A stretch of 34,519 nt of DNA. Origin: Spirochaetota bacterium (GTDB lineage: Bacteria > Spirochaetota > JAHITG01 > JAFGFC01). Made by a program: the position numbers and the translations under genes. Each line of letters begins with the position of its first letter. The first letter of the stretch is position 1. Below the pieces are notes generated by a model. It saw only the letters and a list, made by a program, of their open reading frames with translations. It did not search any database and was not told where the DNA came from. Shown one piece after another: positions 24,529-32,872 of the stretch. The stretch is from the NCBI GenBank assembly GCA_016931325.1, contig JAFGFC010000022.1, positions 1 through 34,519 on the forward strand, in the 5' to 3' direction.

Positions 24529-24556
24529 TTGAAATATTTTTTAGAATAGATATAAT
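24529..24556 (+). promoter_or_regulatory. Consensus-like promoter giving a leaderless metX mRNA
   Basis: TTGAAA (24529-24534), 16-bp spacer, TATAAT (24551-24556), then 8 nt to the metX ATG at 24565. There is no Shine-Dalgarno, so transcription should start 1-3 nt before the ATG. Confidence 0.75.
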
Positions 24557-24564
24557 CTTACAAT

Positions 24565-25707
24565 ATGAAAAAAGACTCTGTCGGCATCGTTAAAACAAAA
24601 TACCTGGAGTTTTTTTCCCCTCCCCATGAATTAAAACTCGAAAGCGGGGAAAAATTGGGACCTGTACATCTGGCTTATGAAACCTATGGGACTTTGAACA
24701 GGACAAAAACAAACGCTGTTCTTGTGCTGCATGCTCTCTCAGGAGATGCCCACGCGGCAGGGTATCATAGAAGCACAGATAAAAAGCCGGGCTGGTGGGA
24801 TATTATGATCGGCCCGGGGAAGGCGTTTGATACCCATAAATATTATGTAATATGTTCGAATGTTATGGGAGGTTGTAAGGGCAGCACAGGCCCTTCTTCC
24901 ATAAACCCAATAACAAAAAGAACTTATGGGCTGAGCTTTCCTATTATCACTATCAAAGATATGGTGAAAGCTCAGAAGGCCCTGATGGATCATCTGGGGA
25001 TCAAAAAGATATTGACCCTGGTGGGGGGATCTATGGGAGGAATGCAGGTTTTACAGTGGACTGTTTCTTATCCTGATATGTGTCATTCCGCCATTCCTAT
25101 CGCTACAGCCCCTTATTTATCTGCGCAGTCCATTGCTTTTGATGAAGTGGGAAGACAGGCGATCATTTCTGATCCTTACTTTAAAGGCGGCAATTACTAC
25201 AAAAGCAGGAAAAAACCTTCCCGAGGTCTGGCTATAGCCAGGATGATCGGTCATATCACTTACCTTTCTGAAAAATCGATGCACAGCAAATTTGGCCGTA
25301 ATCTTCAGGATAAAGCGAAATACAGTTACCGGTTTCTCACTGACTTTCAGGTAGAAAGTTACCTTCATCATCAGGGTGACAGTTTCGTCAAAAGGTTTGA
25401 TGCAAATTCTTATCTCTATATCTCCAAGGCTATGGATTATTTTGATATTTCTCAGGGGTTCTCGTCTATGAACGAAACCTTTGCCCGTGTGAAAGCAAAA
25501 TATTTAGTGGTCTCATTTTCTTCTGACTGGCTTTTTCCCCCGGCTCAATCCAAAAGGATCGTGAATGCCTTGCGGCAAAACCTGAAATTTGTCTCGTATG
25601 TTGATGTCCCTTCTTCCTACGGGCACGACGCGTTTTTACTGGAATCGGAAACTCTGACAAGATTGATCAAAAAATTTCTCGCTACTGTCTCAAAGGAGAT
25701 ATTATGA
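24565..25707 (+). CDS. metX: Homoserine O-acyltransferase MetX
   Basis: MetX activates homoserine by transferring an acetyl (or, in some homologues, succinyl) group from acyl-CoA, the first committed step to methionine. The 380-residue alpha/beta-hydrolase shows the oxyanion region [13 protein letters not shown], the nucleophile elbow with Ser156 in [13 protein letters not shown], Asp321 in SSDWLFPP and His354 in YGHDAFLLE, a complete triad. The acyl donor cannot be decided safely by eye. The gene has an immediate upstream promoter and probably no 5' leader. Its TGA overlaps the metW ATG (ATGA), the usual metX-metW arrangement. Confidence 0.93.
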   Translation: MKKDSVGIVKTKYLEFFSPPHELKLESGEKLGPVHLAYETYGTLNRTKTNAVLVLHALSGDAHAAGYHRSTDKKPGWWDIMIGPGKAFDTHKYYVICSNVMGGCKGSTGPSSINPITKRTYGLSFPIITIKDMVKAQKALMDHLGIKKILTLVGGSMGGMQVLQWTVSYPDMCHSAIPIATAPYLSAQSIAFDEVGRQAIISDPYFKGGNYYKSRKKPSRGLAIARMIGHITYLSEKSMHSKFGRNLQDKAKYSYRFLTDFQVESYLHHQGDSFVKRFDANSYLYISKAMDYFDISQGFSSMNETFARVKAKYLVVSFSSDWLFPPAQSKRIVNALRQNLKFVSYVDVPSSYGHDAFLLESETLTRLIKKFLATVSKEIL

Positions 25708-26309
25708 GCATGTCGGACTTGCGATACGATCTGAAAGCGATCAGTGAAATGATAAAACCGGGAAGCAAGGTCCTTGATCTGGGCTGTGGCGATGGTACCT
25801 TGCTGGAGCACCTGAAAATAACGAAAAATATCATACCCTATGGTATAGAGATCTCCAGTGAAGATATTGAAAAATGTATTGCCAGGGGTGTCCCTGTTTT
25901 TATGAGTGACATTGATAAAGGACTTGAGGATTATAAAAGTAATTCATTTGATTATGTTATTCTGAGCCAGACCCTTCAGGTGACGAAAAAACCCTACAAG
26001 GTGCTTTCTGAAATGCTGAGAGTAGGCAAAAGATGTATTATCAGTTTCCCTAATTTCGGATATTTTTCTATAAGGTTTTTTCTTTTGTTTATAGGACGAA
26101 TGCCTAAAGTGAAGATATTACCCTTTAACTGGTATGACACGCCCAATATTCATCATTTGACCATTAAAGATTTCTTTATTTTCTGCAGAAAAAACAAGAT
26201 AAGGGTATTAAAAAAGATATATATAAATTTTGTTATTAAACGATGTCTTTTTATCAAGGTCTTCCCCAATCTTTTTGCCCAGCATGGTATTTTTATGATC
26301 TCTAAATGA
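25704..26309 (+). CDS. metW: MetW-like methyltransferase-fold protein
   Basis: MetW is a small SAM-methyltransferase-fold protein found next to metX, and it assists or stimulates homoserine acylation in several bacteria. The 201-residue product matches the family: [20 protein letters not shown], the SAM-loop [28 protein letters not shown] and the diagnostic [17 protein letters not shown]. Start ATG 25704 overlaps the metX stop by 4 nt and has AAAGGAG upstream inside metX, so the two are coupled. A second ATG two codons later is possible. Confidence 0.93.
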   Translation: MSMSDLRYDLKAISEMIKPGSKVLDLGCGDGTLLEHLKITKNIIPYGIEISSEDIEKCIARGVPVFMSDIDKGLEDYKSNSFDYVILSQTLQVTKKPYKVLSEMLRVGKRCIISFPNFGYFSIRFFLLFIGRMPKVKILPFNWYDTPNIHHLTIKDFFIFCRKNKIRVLKKIYINFVIKRCLFIKVFPNLFAQHGIFMISK

Positions 26310-26361
26310 AGAAAAAACTTGATTTTATTAGTAAAAAGATTTATTTTTTCAGTATAATACT

Positions 26362-27561
26362 ATGTCAAAAAAAAAGAAACCCAATGAAGTGGACCTTTCC
26401 CTCAGTACTCGATCCATCCATGCGGGTGAGACCAGGGAACGATATGCTGATTCTTTAACCACCCCCATTTTTCAGACAGCCACTTATACATTTAAAAATT
26501 CAAAAGAGATCGAATCCTTTACCAAGAAGAAAAAAACACGTTTTGAATATGGGCGATACGGGAATCCGACAGAAGAGATAGCGCAAAAACGTCTGGCCGA
26601 TCTTGAGGGGGCTGAGGACTGCGTGGTCTTTTCATCGGGTATGATGGCGATTACTACCTCTATTCTTTCGCTGGTTCATTCAGGTGATCATATCGTTATC
26701 ACCGATGACAGTTATAAAAAGACATTGGAGTTCTGCCGTTCCTACCTCCAGCGTTTTGGCGTCGAATGTACCATTGTGCCGTTTGGTGATTATGATGTGC
26801 TGGAAAAGGCGATAAAGAAGAATACGCGATTTATCTTTTCTGAATCACCCACCAATCCGTATTTGAATATTTTTGACCTTGTTAAATTAAAAAAGATCGC
26901 TGAAAAATATAAGATATTAACTCTGATCGACAGCACCTTTGCCACTCCTTTTAATCAAAGGCCTCTGGAATTCGGTATTGACCTGGTGCTGCAAAGCGCC
27001 ACCAAGTTCCTGGGAGGGCATAATGATATTTTAGCAGGCGCCGCTCTGGGGAAAAAAGGGCTGATTGAAAGAATACGTAATCTGCACAAATCCATGGGGG
27101 GATTGATCGATCCTCATTGTTGTTATCTGCTGCTGAGAGGATTAAAAACGTTTCCCCTGAGGGTGAAACAGCAAAATGAATCAGCCTTGAAAATATCCCG
27201 TTTTCTGGAGTCTCATAAAAAGATTAACAGGGTCTATTATCCTTTTTTAGAAAGTCATGCGCATTATTCTATTGCCAGGGAACAGATGTCAGGGGGAGGG
27301 GGTGTTGTCACGTTTGAAATAAAAGGTAATTTAAATGACTCAAAAAAAATGCTTGATGCCCTGAAGTTGTGTTACATAGCACCCAGTCTGGGCGGGGTAG
27401 AGACACTGATCACTCATCCGGCTATAGTCACGTATTATGATTATACAAGGGAGGAACGATATAAACTGGGTATAACGGATGCTCTTTTCAGGCTGTCTGT
27501 TGGGATTGAAAATGTTGATGATATAATCAATGATCTTGATCAGGCGTTAAAAAAGATATAA
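26362..27561 (+). CDS. PLP-dependent trans-sulfuration enzyme (cystathionine gamma-synthase/O-acylhomoserine sulfhydrylase family)
   Basis: This 399-residue member of the Cys/Met metabolism PLP family would replace the acyl group of O-acylhomoserine with cysteine or sulfide. Seen: STRSIHAGE near the N-terminus, YGRYGNPT, SSGMMAITT (phosphate-binding), SESPTNPYL, and Lys215 in SATKFLGGHND, the Schiff-base lysine. SVGIENVDDII near the end is also typical. The length is closer to cystathionine synthases or lyases (~380-400) than to MetY (~430), but context with metX-metW only shows that it uses the MetX product. TATAAT sits just 3 nt before the ATG (26353-26358), so a promoter may overlap the start; there is no Shine-Dalgarno. 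Confidence 0.9.
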   Translation: MSKKKKPNEVDLSLSTRSIHAGETRERYADSLTTPIFQTATYTFKNSKEIESFTKKKKTRFEYGRYGNPTEEIAQKRLADLEGAEDCVVFSSGMMAITTSILSLVHSGDHIVITDDSYKKTLEFCRSYLQRFGVECTIVPFGDYDVLEKAIKKNTRFIFSESPTNPYLNIFDLVKLKKIAEKYKILTLIDSTFATPFNQRPLEFGIDLVLQSATKFLGGHNDILAGAALGKKGLIERIRNLHKSMGGLIDPHCCYLLLRGLKTFPLRVKQQNESALKISRFLESHKKINRVYYPFLESHAHYSIAREQMSGGGGVVTFEIKGNLNDSKKMLDALKLCYIAPSLGGVETLITHPAIVTYYDYTREERYKLGITDALFRLSVGIENVDDIINDLDQALKKI

Positions 27562-27572
27562 AACTAGCCTGC

Positions 27573-27588
27573 CCTGTGGGGGTACAGG
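27573..27588. terminator. Possible bidirectional terminator hairpin
   Basis: CCTGT-N6-ACAGG in the 33-bp gap between the convergent PLP-enzyme and murJ genes, followed by AT-rich DNA. The stem is only 5 bp, so this is weak. Confidence 0.3.
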
Positions 27589-27594
27589 AATAAA

Positions 27595-29157
27595 TTATTT
27601 CTTCTTTTTTATAAAAGATTTAATGATCCGGAAAAATTTCTCCAGTTCTGCTGATTTAAACAAATAATTTAAAAAAAAGTAAAATCCGCCACAGAGGATG
27701 ATTGTTCCTGTGGCTGAAACAATGATTTTATATCCCTTTAACCATTGATAAAGACTCAGGCCGGCGATCCCCATTACAATAGCGGCCAGGGCATGCTTTC
27801 CTATCCCGGACAGGATATTTTGATCTTTGATCCATCCAAAGTGACGTGTGTAGTTAAAGCTTAAAACTAAAAAATTTACAAAAGAACCACAGGATAGACC
27901 CAGGGCCAGACCCTTGACCCCCATGACCCTGTAGGTGGATAAACTGACAGCCAGATTGGTCACAACAGCACTGATACTTGAAATAACCGCAATATGGGAC
28001 TTGTTAGCGGCGTAAAAAACAGGAGCCATGATCTTTACGCCCGAATAAAAGAAAAGGGCTAAACAATAGAATTGAAGGGTTTGATAAGTAAACAACGTAT
28101 CCCGGGGTTTGAACTGTCCATGTTCAAATAACAGCTCGATGATCAGTTGACCTAAAAGAAAAAAATATACCAGAGCCGGAAATGATAAAAATGAATTTAA
28201 TTTTAAAGAATCAGCTATATTTTTATTCAATTGGCTTATATCGTTTTTCACTATATCCCTGGAGATATAAGCGGTGGTGACGGTCGCAATGGCGACGCCA
28301 AAAAGTCCGATAGGGAATTGGATTAATCGGAAAGCATAATTGAGATAAGAGACAGACCCTGTCGGGAGAAACGAAGCCAGCATGGTATTAATGATAATAT
28401 TGATCTGAACAGCCGCCAGTCCAATAATGGCCGGGAGCATAAGATTGAATATTCTCTTCAATCCTTCTTCCTTGAATTTTAAATCAAAACAGAACTTGTA
28501 TTTATATCCCAGACGACAGGCCGAAGGTATCTGTATTGCCAGTTGAATAAAACCCCCCACAAACGCAGCCATTGCCCAGAGCACAGCTTTTTGATGAGAT
28601 GAAGGGCTGATCAGAAAGATGATGAGCCCTCCCAGGATAATTGTCAGATTGAACATGGCGGGAGCAAAAGCGGGAATAAAAAATTTATGATAAACGTTCA
28701 ACATGCCCATAAAAACAGAAGCCAGTGAGACAAATAAAAGAAAAGGCAGGAGAATTTTTGTCATCATGATCGTAAGTGAGAATTTTTCAGGGAAAAGAGA
28801 AAAACCGGGGGCCATAAACCGGACGATCTGTGGTGTGAATATATAACCCAGAATAATCAGGAAACCTATTACCATAATAAGAAAATTGATCACCAGATTG
28901 CTTAAATAAAAGGCTTTTTTCTCGCCTTTCTTTAACACGTACTGAGTGAAGGTTGGAATAAAAGAGGTTGAGAGCGCTCCTTCCGCGAATAGATCCCTTA
29001 AAAGATTGGGGATCCTGAAAGCGACCAGAAAAGCGTCAGCAAAATTGGTAGCGCCCAGAAGAAAGGCGAAGATCTGTTCCCTTATTAAGCCCAGGATCCT
29101 TGAAAGAAATGTTGCCGAGCTGATGCCGATGATGGAAGATGTTTTGCTTTTTTTCAT
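27595..29157 (-). CDS. murJ: Lipid II flippase MurJ
   Basis: MurJ flips the peptidoglycan precursor lipid II to the outer face of the inner membrane. The 520-residue protein is an integral membrane member of the MOP superfamily with about 14 hydrophobic helices. It begins with the conserved SSATFLSRILGLIREQIFAFLLG and DAFLVAFRIPNLLRDLFAEGALSTSFIPTF, which carry the arginines needed for substrate handling. Its ATG overlaps the stop of the upstream gene by one base (TAATG), so it is co-translated with the unknown 566-residue protein as the last gene of a four-gene unit. In some bacteria murJ (mviN) neighbours flagellar genes, which is relevant to the flagellin-like gene two positions upstream. 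Confidence 0.95.
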   Translation of the reverse strand: MKKSKTSSIIGISSATFLSRILGLIREQIFAFLLGATNFADAFLVAFRIPNLLRDLFAEGALSTSFIPTFTQYVLKKGEKKAFYLSNLVINFLIMVIGFLIILGYIFTPQIVRFMAPGFSLFPEKFSLTIMMTKILLPFLLFVSLASVFMGMLNVYHKFFIPAFAPAMFNLTIILGGLIIFLISPSSHQKAVLWAMAAFVGGFIQLAIQIPSACRLGYKYKFCFDLKFKEEGLKRIFNLMLPAIIGLAAVQINIIINTMLASFLPTGSVSYLNYAFRLIQFPIGLFGVAIATVTTAYISRDIVKNDISQLNKNIADSLKLNSFLSFPALVYFFLLGQLIIELLFEHGQFKPRDTLFTYQTLQFYCLALFFYSGVKIMAPVFYAANKSHIAVISSISAVVTNLAVSLSTYRVMGVKGLALGLSCGSFVNFLVLSFNYTRHFGWIKDQNILSGIGKHALAAIVMGIAGLSLYQWLKGYKIIVSATGTIILCGGFYFFLNYLFKSAELEKFFRIIKSFIKKKK

Positions 29158-30857
29158 TAATCAGAGCTATCCGGGTCATCAAATAAATGATCTTCGAAAA
29201 ATTTTTCTTTTTCCCCGGTGGTTGTGCCGGAAAGGTAAAGGCTTTTTTCGACCATGAAAAGGAAAAATTTTTCATTCAATATCTTATCAATCATTTCATT
29301 CTTGGGCAAAGTCTTCAAGTTATGGAAATTTTCTATAACAGGCCGGGTGAGATCATAAAGGTAATAGGCTTTTAGTTTTTCATTCTGGTGCAGCATGAGG
29401 TCAAGGGTACGCTGGATGGTCAGGACCCAGAAATCGATGTCAGGAAAAATATATTTTTTCACAAAATCAAAATAGATCGAATGGACCCTGTCAGGATCTT
29501 TTTGTGATTTTTTATTTTTTTTGGCATCGACAGCCCCTTTCAGGTCATGAAACATTCTTTTGGCTTTCTTGGTAAAATAATACCAGTCCTCGGTAAAAGG
29601 TGTGGAAAGGATCTTTTCGATCATTTCCTTTTGCCGGGTTCCTTTGATCTCAGTTAGTTCGGCTATCTTTTCCTGTGCTTTGAACTGTTCCAGGACCTGT
29701 TTTTGTTGTTGCCATTTAATGGACATGGGTTGGGGTTTTATCTGTTCCTTGGACAGCAATTTCCTTAATCCAATAAAAAAGAAAGGTGTTGTCTGAGCTT
29801 CTGTGCTTGTAAAAAAAGCGTCCCGGATGGTCCTGATGGCATAATCATAAGAGATGGATAAGAGAATTTTTTCGTTCTTTTCATGCTCGATGAATTCTGC
29901 CAGCTGTTTCTTGGAGACATTTTCCAAAAGTTCGAAATTAGCGATACCTATAATAAGATCACAGTAGAGAAGAATATAAATATTCTTTTTTAAATTTATA
30001 AAATGCAGGGAAAATGTAAAATTATCTTCGATCGGGGTGATATAAATCTGATCGAAGGGGGTGAGGGAACTCAGGTCTATCTTTGAACGGGCCTGTGTGT
30101 TTTTCGAGATCTCACCCGAGATGATAATCTTTTTAATTGTCTCTTCCGCCAGATTGACTATCTGTGTATCATTTTTAAATCGTTTGATTATTTTTTTTAA
30201 AAAGATCAAACTTTCTGTATGCTTTATAGATTCAATCAGTGTTATGATCTGTTTGATCAAAGGTTTTTGATTTGATTCAATCAGAAATTCATAAAGGTTT
30301 AAAAGGTTGATATCCTTCAGGACCGCCAGATTATTCAATACTTTAATATTAACACTGACATCGCTAAAGCTGAATTCATTCAGAAACATTAAGAATTCGA
30401 ACCGGCTTTTAGTACGCCCATCTATAAGAAGCCTGGCAATATTTCGCCCGGCTTCCAATGTTTTGGATTTGGGAATATGGTCTATAAATTCATCGATCTT
30501 ATCTCTTGAATTATAAAATTCAAAAACAGGATCCAGCACAATTAAAAGCGGAATAGAGATCTTGATCCTTTTTAAATAGTTTAAAATATATTGCGGAAGG
30601 GCCGGGTCATTTAAAATTTCAAAAATGCGGGTGATGATCCAACCTTTTTTCTTTTCTTTGGCCAGCGGGAAGGATAACCTTTGAGCCTGAAAAAGGAGGG
30701 TATTAATAAAAATGGATCTGTCTTTGTTGATCCATTTCTTGTTCCAAATTTCAATTTCATTATCTTTCAGATTGGATTTAAGGCTCAGATTATCCAACTC
30801 TGAAATGATCTTGCGGCGTATAAGAAAGGTGGTGTCAACTTTATGAGGAAGGATCAT
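29157..30857 (-). CDS. Unknown helical-repeat protein (566 aa) upstream of murJ
   Basis: Not recognised. No signal peptide or membrane helix. Residues ~60-250 look like HEAT/ARM-type alpha repeats (PQYILNYLKRIKISIPLLIV; KVLNNLAVLKDINLLNLYEF; TESLIFLKKIIKRFKND). A middle section (~270-330) is more strand-like, and the C-terminal 200 residues are helical and charged, ending in an acidic DHLFDDPDSSD. It is likely a cytoplasmic scaffold or regulatory protein. Its stop overlaps the murJ start by one base, and its own start directly abuts the stop of the upstream gene. Tight coupling to murJ hints at a cell-envelope link, not proven. Confidence 0.7.
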   Translation of the reverse strand: MILPHKVDTTFLIRRKIISELDNLSLKSNLKDNEIEIWNKKWINKDRSIFINTLLFQAQRLSFPLAKEKKKGWIITRIFEILNDPALPQYILNYLKRIKISIPLLIVLDPVFEFYNSRDKIDEFIDHIPKSKTLEAGRNIARLLIDGRTKSRFEFLMFLNEFSFSDVSVNIKVLNNLAVLKDINLLNLYEFLIESNQKPLIKQIITLIESIKHTESLIFLKKIIKRFKNDTQIVNLAEETIKKIIISGEISKNTQARSKIDLSSLTPFDQIYITPIEDNFTFSLHFINLKKNIYILLYCDLIIGIANFELLENVSKKQLAEFIEHEKNEKILLSISYDYAIRTIRDAFFTSTEAQTTPFFFIGLRKLLSKEQIKPQPMSIKWQQQKQVLEQFKAQEKIAELTEIKGTRQKEMIEKILSTPFTEDWYYFTKKAKRMFHDLKGAVDAKKNKKSQKDPDRVHSIYFDFVKKYIFPDIDFWVLTIQRTLDLMLHQNEKLKAYYLYDLTRPVIENFHNLKTLPKNEMIDKILNEKFFLFMVEKSLYLSGTTTGEKEKFFEDHLFDDPDSSD

Positions 30858-31457
30858 TTACTTGCCTTTAATAAGAGAGATGATAACCTGATGATCAAGG
30901 TCCTTGTAGATATTCTTGTTTTTTAAAGGAAGACCTTTTAAATCATGGATATCCGAACCGATGCGACTGGCATTAATATTCTCTAGAGCAATATTAGATG
31001 CATTTAATTTCTGAATGATCTGACTCTGTTTTTTTTCAGAGGTTGTTATTTCCTGAGAGATCCGGTACACCAGCTGCTCTACATTTTTGGCCGAATAATA
31101 ATCTTTATCCGCCGGGATCATAGTTTTTAACAACAATTTTTGATTGAATTTTGTGTTCCTGGACAGAGTGGTCAGTTCTTCCCTTATCTTATTCAGGTCT
31201 TGATCGTTTAAAATAATATTCTTTGCCTTTTTTAATGATTCAATGACAAGGTGAGTTTTGGACAATTCTGTTTGAGCCTCTTTAATATCCTTAAGAATGG
31301 AACGAATTTTTGATTTTTGGGAATTAAACTGAATTTTACTTTCAACAGGGGAGTCTTGAACCTTCTCTGTTTTGCTTTTAGAACTGGTTGGTAATGATTT
31401 CTGGGGTGCAGAGTCAGTTCCCTTAATGTCTGGTAAAGAGCCTGATTTAATATCCAT
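30858..31457 (-). CDS. Small flagellin-D1-like coiled-coil protein
   Basis: The ORF track gives 205 aa from 31475; ATG 31457 is preferred (199 aa) because GGAGGAGGTGG sits just upstream. After a ~45-residue Ser/Lys-rich N-terminus the protein is helical. Two stretches resemble the flagellin D1 core. TELSKTHLVIESLKKAKN...IREELTTLSRNTKFNQKLLL looks like the ND1 helices ending in the well-known N-T-x-FNGxKLL turn. IIQKLNASNIALENINASRIGSDIHD looks like the CD1 helix (INNLxxxxENLxAAxSRIRDxD). The D0 segments needed for filament assembly are missing. The similarity is by eye and unverified; alternatively it is a generic coiled coil. It sits between a lipoprotein gene and the 566-aa gene. Confidence 0.5.
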   Translation of the reverse strand: MDIKSGSLPDIKGTDSAPQKSLPTSSKSKTEKVQDSPVESKIQFNSQKSKIRSILKDIKEAQTELSKTHLVIESLKKAKNIILNDQDLNKIREELTTLSRNTKFNQKLLLKTMIPADKDYYSAKNVEQLVYRISQEITTSEKKQSQIIQKLNASNIALENINASRIGSDIHDLKGLPLKNKNIYKDLDHQVIISLIKGK

Positions 31458-31458
31458 A

Positions 31459-31812
31459 TTATCCACCTCCTCCATTAGGTGCCTCTTCCTTTAGTATTTC
31501 TAATATCTTTATAATACCATTATAAGGGCCTTTCATTTGGATCAGTTCGGCTTTTATTTCCAATATTCTATTTTCCCGTTTCATAAAGGCCTGAATATCT
31601 TTTTTATCGATCAGTTTATAACTTATGCGGGAACGTGTTTTCCAGTTGGCTACCAGATAGATCTCATTATCTGAATAAACTTCAACTTTACCATAGACTG
31701 TAATGATTTGAGGACTGGGTTGCTCGTACTTTTTCTGGGATGAACAGGATGATACTGAAAAAAACAATATTACGACGAAAAAATACAAATAGTTGCGATA
31801 GGTAATATTCAT
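31459..31812 (-). CDS. Small lipoprotein of unknown function
   Basis: ATG 31812 is preferred over the track start (31851), because the promoter places transcription start near 31833 and a signal peptide begins there. NYLYFFVVILFFSVSSCSS ends in a lipobox with the lipidated Cys. The mature ~95 residues form a small beta-rich domain (ITVYGKVEVYSDNEIYLVANW; ENRILEIKAELIQMKG) of possible OB-fold type; no family is assigned. It ends in four Gly codons whose DNA (GGAGGAGGTGGA) doubles as the Shine-Dalgarno of the next gene, so the two are tightly linked. Confidence 0.7.
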   Translation of the reverse strand: MNITYRNYLYFFVVILFFSVSSCSSQKKYEQPSPQIITVYGKVEVYSDNEIYLVANWKTRSRISYKLIDKKDIQAFMKRENRILEIKAELIQMKGPYNGIIKILEILKEEAPNGGGG

Positions 31813-31839
31813 ATGGGTATATACAGGCCACCTTAAAAT

Positions 31840-31867
31840 AATATAACACATATATATTCAATTTCAA
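31840..31867 (-). promoter_or_regulatory. Sigma70-type promoter for the lipoprotein-to-murJ operon
   Basis: Minus strand TTGAAA (31867-31862), 16-bp spacer, TATATT (31845-31840). Predicted transcript start near 31833, ~21 nt before the lipoprotein ATG. Confidence 0.6.
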
Positions 31868-31884
31868 GAAAAAAAAATCAGGAA

Positions 31885-31996
31885 TTAACCACTGGGGACA
31901 CTGAATTCACAGAAATCAAAAAGATATCCAATTTTTAAAATAAAATTTATCTTATTTCATAATAAACTCAGTAATACCAGTGTGTTCAGTGGTTAA
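31885..31996. repeat. TTAACCACTG inverted repeat between divergent operons
   Basis: TTAACCACTGGGGACACTG (31885-31903) and CAGTGTGTTCAGTGGTTAA (31978-31996) form inverted arms of 19 bp with ~3 mismatches in the middle, 74 bp apart. The right arm ends 5 bp before the modA -35 box. From memory, TTAACCACtGaGaCACtG strings are frequent intergenic repeats in uncultured bacteria. As arms flanking two divergent promoters they could also be operator sites. Confidence 0.6.
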
Positions 31997-32001
31997 AAGT
32001 A

Positions 32002-32029
32002 TTGACAAGATTGTTAAAAAAGATAGATT
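32002..32029 (+). promoter_or_regulatory. Promoter giving a leaderless modA-type mRNA
   Basis: TTGACA (32002-32007), 16-bp spacer, TAGATT (32024-32029), then 6 nt to the ATG at 32036. There is no Shine-Dalgarno. Confidence 0.65.
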
Positions 32030-32035
32030 AAATTC

Positions 32036-32872
32036 ATGCGTATCGGAATCATCATTTTTATTTTTTTGCTTTTTATTTCATGCGGGGAAAAACCGTCGTT
32101 ACTGATCATGTGCGGTTCGGCCAGCCAGCTGCCAATGACAAAGATCGCCGGGTTGTACAGCCAGAGAAAAAATATAAAAGTAGACCTTATATACGGCGGA
32201 TCAGGCACACTTCTTTCTCAAATATCTCTTACCAGGAAGGGGGATATTTATCTGCCCGGTTCACCTGATTATATCGTTAAAGGAGTAAAACAAAAAATTA
32301 TCCTGAAAGGAAGTGTAAGGAAGGTCGCTTATCTGATCCCAGGTATCATTGTCCCGAAAGGAAATCCCGGTCATATCAGGAATATATTTGACCTGACAAA
32401 TAAAGATAAAAAAATCGGAACAGGGAATCCGGAAACTGTCGCCCTGGGGCTATATGCCGTTGAATTTTTAGAGAGAAATGATCTTTTAAAGGTTATTCCT
32501 AATATCACCGTCTTTGCTGCCAGTTGTTCTCAAACCCTTAATCTGGTCTTGATGAAAAAAGTGGATGCTGTTCTGGCCTGGCGGGTCTGTGCCCGGTGGA
32601 ACAAAGATAGACTCCAGTATATCCCTCTCCCCCCCCACAGGATCCCCCGCATCTCTTATATCCCTGTTTGTATTCCTGTATATGCCCGGGATGAATCACT
32701 TTCCAGAGATTTTATAGAATTTTTATTATCCGAAACAGGAAAAAATATATACAGGGAATATGGATATATTATATCCCTCTCTGAGGCCCGGGAATATGCC
32801 CCCCGGGCTAAAATCGGCGGGGAATGTCAACTACCTGCACAATATTATCAATTACTAAAAAATGAAAAATAA
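32036..32872 (+). CDS. Molybdate/tungstate-type ABC transporter substrate-binding lipoprotein
   Basis: A 278-residue periplasmic binding protein (ModA/TupA/WtpA group). The N-terminus is a lipoprotein signal (IIIFIFLLFISC) with Cys at the lipobox. The mature part begins LLIMCGSASQLPM, an anion-binding loop like the family's ...AASL..., followed by DLIYGGSGTLLSQI and GDIYLPGSPDYI, the usual ModA landmarks, and later DAVLAWRVCARWN. Whether it binds molybdate, tungstate or another oxyanion is not decidable by eye. It overlaps modB by 11 nt. Transcription likely starts at the ATG. Confidence 0.85.
   Translation: MRIGIIIFIFLLFISCGEKPSLLIMCGSASQLPMTKIAGLYSQRKNIKVDLIYGGSGTLLSQISLTRKGDIYLPGSPDYIVKGVKQKIILKGSVRKVAYLIPGIIVPKGNPGHIRNIFDLTNKDKKIGTGNPETVALGLYAVEFLERNDLLKVIPNITVFAASCSQTLNLVLMKKVDAVLAWRVCARWNKDRLQYIPLPPHRIPRISYIPVCIPVYARDESLSRDFIEFLLSETGKNIYREYGYIISLSEAREYAPRAKIGGECQLPAQYYQLLKNEK

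Noticed and set aside
30858-31457. Functional filament-forming flagellin
   Set aside because: Both D0 segments are missing, the protein is too short, and no flagellar genes are nearby.
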